From an uncultured Lachnospiraceae bacterium (GTDB taxonomy: Bacteria; Bacillota; Clostridia; Lachnospirales; Anaerotignaceae): 64,000 nucleotides of DNA. This document shows, piece by piece, positions 60,755 to 64,000 of the stretch. The stretch lies in contig CALWHO010000014.1 of NCBI GenBank assembly GCA_944380405.1, positions 1 to 64,000 on the forward strand, read 5' to 3'. How positions within the stretch are numbered: the first letter of the stretch is position 1; the number at the start of each line of letters is the position of its first letter. A program made the position numbers and the translations under genes. Under the pieces are notes generated by a model that saw nothing but the letters and a program-made list of their open reading frames with translations, was not told the DNA's origin and did not search any database.

Positions 60755-61967
60755 TTTAATTTTATTTTTTATAATATGTATTTCAATTTTATTTACTGCC
60801 TGCGGAAAAACAGAAGCAGTATTTAATGAGGAAGAAGAAAACAAAATAACTGCCACAGCAGGTGAGATGTATAAAAAAGAGCCTGAAATAAAAACTGCAA
60901 AGATAGCTGTAACAGGTGACATTATGGTTCATAGCTACCAGTATGAAGAAGCTTACGACAGCACCACAGGCACTTATGACTTTATGCATAACTTTACTGA
61001 TGTGCAGAAATATTTTGAGGCGGCTGATTATGCTATAGGCAATTTTGAAACTGTAACAGCAGGTGAAGATGTGGGAATTTCTGACTATCCATGTTTTAAT
61101 ACTCCTGACAGCTTCCTTGATAGCCTTAAATATTCAGGCATAGACTTTGTTACAACTGCCAATAACCACTGCATGGACAAAGGCACAGACGGTCTTTTAA
61201 GAACAATAGAAATGCTTGACCAGTACGGTTTTGACCACACAGGAACTTATGCCTCACAGGAAGAAAGGGATACAGTTTTTATTAAGGACATAAACGGCAT
61301 TAAGTTTGCATTTTTGTCTTATACATACGGCACAAATGGTATACCTGTTAAAAATTCTTATAATGTGAATTTAATGGACAGGGAGCTTATTAAAAGCGAC
61401 ATAGAAAAAGCAAAGGCACTTAATCCTGATTTTATTGTTGTTTTGCCACACATGGGCAACGAATACGAAACTTATGTAAGAGACGTTTTTGTTGATTGGG
61501 CAGATTATATGTTTGAATGTGGTGCTGACATAATACTTGCAAGCCACCCTCATGTTCTTCAGCCTATGGAAGTAAGAGAGCTTACAAAAGATGATGGCAC
61601 TACAAGAAATGGATATATTATTTATTCCCTTGGAAATTTTATATCATCACAGACAACACCGCCAAGAAATGCAGGCATAATTGTTAATCTTGATTTTGAA
61701 AAAGTGGACAACAACCCTGCCGAAATAACAAGGGTAAGCTTTATACCTATTTGGACTCAGTTTAGAAACGCACAGGACGTAAATCATTTTATGGTAAGAA
61801 GCGTATATGAAATGATTACACTGCCTGAAAGCGAAAGGTATAATGTTGTAAGACCTAAGGACTACAATAGGCTTATTGACATTCATTACGAAACAACAGG
61901 AATGTATTTTGATGAAGAGATACCAATAGAAAACATTCAGGACCAGTATGTTTTTTGGGAAAGATAA
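60720..61967 (+). CDS. CapA family lipoprotein (poly-gamma-glutamate-synthesis-like metallophosphatase)
   Basis: A 415-residue protein: signal peptide ending in lipobox LFTAC, then a CapA/PGA_cap metallophosphatase domain with VTGDIMVH, IGNFETV, TTANNHCMDKG, VVLPHMGNEY and ASHPHVLQPMEV. It would be anchored outside the membrane. Such proteins are linked to capsule or poly-glutamate export, but many act on unknown envelope phosphoesters. Start is ATG at 60720 behind GGAGGG, within the last codons of fumB; a frame from 60696 has no ribosome site. Confidence 0.88.
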   Translation: MKLKKQSTGHFNLILFFIICISILFTACGKTEAVFNEEEENKITATAGEMYKKEPEIKTAKIAVTGDIMVHSYQYEEAYDSTTGTYDFMHNFTDVQKYFEAADYAIGNFETVTAGEDVGISDYPCFNTPDSFLDSLKYSGIDFVTTANNHCMDKGTDGLLRTIEMLDQYGFDHTGTYASQEERDTVFIKDINGIKFAFLSYTYGTNGIPVKNSYNVNLMDRELIKSDIEKAKALNPDFIVVLPHMGNEYETYVRDVFVDWADYMFECGADIILASHPHVLQPMEVRELTKDDGTTRNGYIIYSLGNFISSQTTPPRNAGIIVNLDFEKVDNNPAEITRVSFIPIWTQFRNAQDVNHFMVRSVYEMITLPESERYNVVRPKDYNRLIDIHYETTGMYFDEEIPIENIQDQYVFWER

Positions 61968-61972
61968 ACTTT

Positions 61973-62124
61973 GACAAAAGGCTCATTTCATTCAAGCCTT
62001 TTGCCAGCAGACAGAAGTATAAAGCAGGAGTTCCGGCGGCATAAAAGCCTTGAAACTCCTGCTTTTCCTCGTGGGAAATAAATTCCCACTGCGGATTCCA
62101 GTTGGGGAACGAAACGTTCCCCAA
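61973..62124 (-). repeat. Hairpin-array intergenic repeat, copy E
   Basis: Reverse-oriented copy immediately after the CapA stop codon. It has H4 (61973-61983 with 61995-62005), H3 AGCAGGAGTT (62023-62032) with AACTCCTGCT (62054-62063), H2 GTGGGAA (62071-62077) with TTCCCAC (62083-62089) and H1 TTGGGGAACG (62102-62111) with CGTTCCCCAA (62115-62124). H5 is missing. H2 and H1 differ from copy F at paired positions with compensation on both arms. Confidence 0.85.
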
Positions 62125-62162
62125 ACCCCTTTCGTATTTTTAAAAAGTTATTTTTTATATTT

Positions 62163-62936
62163 TTATTTATCTATAATTTCCTTTGCCATTTCAGTAAGTC
62201 CGTCACTTCCAAGACTGCCGTTTTGAGTCATAAGAGAGTAGTTTAAGCCGTTATCTGACCATGAAACAGACTCAATAAATTCTTTTTCCACTTTGTCTGT
62301 GCCGTATGAAACAACTATATCGCCACTGGCTTCAAGAGCCTTTTCTTCTTCTGTAAGCTCGTATGTTGGAGGAACAAACAAAGCGTTATAGCTGAAATAT
62401 CCTATTTCAATACCGTTATAGTTTTCTGTTGAAGTATTTTCTGACATTGGCGGAAGTACGGAAGAAACTGACATCATTACGTCTTCACCGTCTTTATTTT
62501 CGTATGTAATTGAAATATCTGTCCACTGCGGTGAAGATGTGCCTGTTTCCTGGTCTTCGTAGTTGCCGTATACAGGCACTGCTGACTTAAATTCATAGCC
62601 GTTTGAGAATTTTTCAATATATTTTAAATCCATATTGGCTTTTTCGGTAATTTCTGCTACCTGCTCAAAAGACTTAACTTCTTCGTTAAGAAATGAATGG
62701 GCGACTGTCATTGTAAAGCCTGATGCTGCAACAGCTGTTATACTGCCAAGTATGCAAAGAGATGCAACAATAAGTGCTGTTTTTTTAAATCCTATTTTTT
62801 TCATATTTTCTGCCTCCTCAATATTATGAAGTACGTTTCTTTTTGTTATTTCCATATTGTTTTTGTTTACTTCTATTTTTGAAGCCGTAATATTTAATGT
62901 TTCTTTTATTTTATTATCAATAATATTTTTTCTCAT
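62163..62936 (-). CDS. Probable membrane-bound anti-sigma factor
   Basis: A 257-residue protein with an N-terminal cytosolic part (1-49), one transmembrane helix (about 51-72) and an extracytoplasmic domain of about 185 residues with no recognised motif. The gene starts within TAATG, where the stop of the ECF sigma gene overlaps its ATG. This arrangement and topology are typical of anti-sigma factors that hold an ECF sigma until an envelope signal arrives. No zinc-binding HxxxCxxC motif is visible. Confidence 0.78.
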   Translation of the reverse strand: MRKNIIDNKIKETLNITASKIEVNKNNMEITKRNVLHNIEEAENMKKIGFKKTALIVASLCILGSITAVAASGFTMTVAHSFLNEEVKSFEQVAEITEKANMDLKYIEKFSNGYEFKSAVPVYGNYEDQETGTSSPQWTDISITYENKDGEDVMMSVSSVLPPMSENTSTENYNGIEIGYFSYNALFVPPTYELTEEEKALEASGDIVVSYGTDKVEKEFIESVSWSDNGLNYSLMTQNGSLGSDGLTEMAKEIIDK

Positions 62937-63499
62937 TATATGGGCACCTCCTGTTTATATGAATTTTCTGATGATTCAATTATTTTTTTAATTGCTTTTC
63001 TTGCGTTATGAAGTCTTGATTTTACTGTGCCTTCAAAAGAGCCTGTAATTTGTGCAATTTCCTTTGTTGTAAGGCTATTATAGTAATAAAGCACAACAAC
63101 TGTTCTTTGCTTTATGGGAAGGCTCATAACGGCATTAAAAATTTCTTTATTTTCAATGGAATCAATAACGCTATCGGCAAGGGAAAAGGAGTCAGGAGTA
63201 TTTTCTTCAAAAACCTCCGGGGCTGGCTGTTCACGTTTTGCCTTTTTGGAGTAGGCCCATGCTTTACGGCTTATTATTTTATAGAGCCACCTTTCAAAAT
63301 ACTTAGGCTCTTTTATTTTTTTGCGGTTAATATAGCAGGAGGTGAAGGCTTCCTGAACAATATCTTCGCTGTCGGCATATTTGCCTGATATAAGAAATGC
63401 AAGGCGCATAGCCTTTGGATAGTAAATAGTCATTAAGTCATTAAAGGCATATTTATCGTCATTTATCATTTGCACAACTAAGTTTTCTATATCAGTCAA
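62936..63499 (-). CDS. ECF-type RNA polymerase sigma factor
   Basis: A 187-residue sigma-70 family ECF protein: region 2 with SEDIVQEAFTSCYINRKKI and FERWLYKIISRKAW, region 4 with LPIKQRTVVVLYYYNSLTTK followed by EIAQITGSFEGTVKSRLHNARKAI (here split). It directs RNA polymerase to a small regulon, probably with its adjacent anti-sigma. Start is TTG behind GAGAGGTG. A candidate self-recognised promoter lies about 50 bp upstream. Confidence 0.92.
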   Translation of the reverse strand: MTDIENLVVQMINDDKYAFNDLMTIYYPKAMRLAFLISGKYADSEDIVQEAFTSCYINRKKIKEPKYFERWLYKIISRKAWAYSKKAKREQPAPEVFEENTPDSFSLADSVIDSIENKEIFNAVMSLPIKQRTVVVLYYYNSLTTKEIAQITGSFEGTVKSRLHNARKAIKKIIESSENSYKQEVPI

Positions 63500-63550
63500 A
63501 ATATATCACCTCTCTTTTTTTGAACGTTCTTTATTGATGCATCTATAATA

Positions 63551-63578
63551 TAGAGGGGATATATGAAAAAAAGGTTCA
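63551..63578 (-). promoter_or_regulatory. Candidate ECF-type autoregulatory promoter
   Basis: On the minus strand TGAACC followed by T7 (63578-63566) is 17 bp from CTCTA (63555-63551). The GAAC-type -35 and short C-containing -10 are characteristic of ECF promoters, and the site precedes the sigma gene by about 50 bp. Confidence 0.5.
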
Positions 63579-63602
63579 CACTTTTTTAAAGAATTTATTA
63601 AG

Positions 63603-63782
63603 AGGGTGTCGAAAGAGTCGACACCCTTTCGTCAAAGGCTCATTTCATTCAAGCCTTTGACGAGTAGACATAAGTATAAAGCAGGAGTTCCAGCGGAATA
63701 AAATCCTTGAAACTCCTGCTTTTCCTCGTCGGAAATAAATTCCGACTGCGGATTCCAGTTGGAGAACGCTTCGTTCTCCAAA
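63603..63782 (-). repeat. Hairpin-array intergenic repeat, copy F
   Basis: Clean five-hairpin copy: H5 GGGTGTCGA (63604-63612) with TCGACACCC (63618-63626); H4 CGTCAAAGGCT (63630-63640) with AGCCTTTGACG (63652-63662); H3 AGCAGGAGTT (63680-63689) with AACTCCTGCT (63711-63720); H2 GTCGGAA (63728-63734) with TTCCGAC (63740-63746); H1 TTGGAGAACG (63759-63768) with CGTTCTCCAA (63772-63781). Linkers CCGACGAGG and GGAATCCGCAG are on the reverse strand. It fills most of the 63500-63866 gap; no gene seen. Confidence 0.88.
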
Positions 63783-63828
63783 CTTTTCCGCAATAATATG
63801 TTTTTAAAAAATAGTTTTTTTGCAGTCT

Positions 63829-63858
63829 AAAGCCCTATCAAAAAATGATAGGGCTTTT
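63829..63858. terminator. Hairpin after gyrA
   Basis: Perfect 12-bp stem AAAGCCCTATCA (63829-63840) with TGATAGGGCTTT (63847-63858), loop of six A. It lies 8 bp beyond the gyrA stop codon. The following T-run is short. Confidence 0.8.
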
Positions 63859-63866
63859 AAAAAAAT

Positions 63867-64000
63867 TATTCTGTTATTTCTTCTGAAGTTTCTTCTTCTT
63901 CGGCTTCTATCTGGTCTTCTGCAATTTTTGCAACACCTGCAACTGTTACACCTTCGTCAAGATTAATAAGTCTTACACCCTGGCTTGCTCTGCCGAATGT
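63867..64000 (-). CDS. gyrA: DNA gyrase subunit A, C-terminal end (partial)
   Basis: The window ends inside this gene; only the last 44 codons are present. They read TFGRASQGVRLINLDEG and end in an acidic tail, the usual last blade of the GyrA beta-pinwheel with the GRA-QGVR motif. Gyrase introduces negative supercoils. In most Firmicutes gyrB-gyrA follows recF; here gyrA lies about 28 kb from recF, on the far side of the parAB region. Confidence 0.9.

Overview
The window looks like the replication-origin neighbourhood of a low-GC, endospore-lineage anaerobic Firmicute, most likely a Clostridia/Lachnospirales-type organism. Three things support this: the gene set (dnaA, dnaN, recF, rpmH-rnpA-yidD-yidC-jag-mnmE-mnmG-rsmG, parAB with parS, a BofA/YaaL pair), strong AGGAGG-type ribosome binding sites with frequent TTG/GTG starts, and a lactate/EtfAB oxidation operon. 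No rRNA, tRNA, CRISPR array, insertion sequence or prophage was recognised. Species assignment is inference.

Layout. 1-9.4 kb: alpha/beta hydrolase, a MATE exporter, a lactate-oxidation operon (FAD-linked LDH, acyl-CoA dehydrogenase, EtfB, EtfA) behind a perfect GntR-type palindrome, and a MarR/MATE pair. 9.6-15.3 kb: dinB coupled to a CAT-like acetyltransferase, RibU-like ECF S component, LTA-synthase-like protein, AEC permease. 15.3-23.1 kb (minus strand): a candidate structured RNA with a consensus promoter, then (in transcription order) comEA, response regulator, histidine kinase, GerMN lipoprotein, comEC, holA and a FadR-type GntR regulator. 23.2-34.4 kb: DacF-like carboxypeptidase, coaBC, phosphatases, family-4-like UDG, a dense DnaA-box cluster, rhomboid protease, BofA, YaaL, ABC-F ATPase and small membrane proteins.

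34.4-46.3 kb is the origin core. recF, yaaA, dnaN and dnaA run leftward; rpmH through rsmG run rightward. The AT-rich dnaA-rpmH gap and the dnaN-dnaA gap both carry DnaA boxes. 46.5-53.6 kb (minus): Gx transporter and NusG-II protein, serS, a DUF4446 protein, parB, parA, four parS palindromes and argS. 53.7-64 kb: MBL hydrolase, alpha/beta hydrolase, hotdog thioesterase, DMT transporter, SppA, a TIM-barrel isomerase, fumarase alpha/beta, CapA lipoprotein, an ECF sigma/anti-sigma pair and the 3' end of gyrA.

The most striking unexplained signal is a family of at least six intergenic repeats (about 1-273, 37170-37464, 47443-47749, 58203-58303, 61973-62124, 63603-63782). Each is a string of hairpins joined by conserved linkers such as CCGACGAGG and GGAATCCGCAG. 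Stem sequences differ between copies, but many substitutions are compensated on the opposite arm, which indicates selection for structure rather than sequence. One copy lies inside the origin, between dnaA and dnaN. Other signals worth attention are the DnaA-box cluster 9 kb from dnaA, the roughly 250-nt candidate RNA at 15.33-15.58 kb, the lactate-operon operator, and an SD-sequestering hairpin before yaaL.
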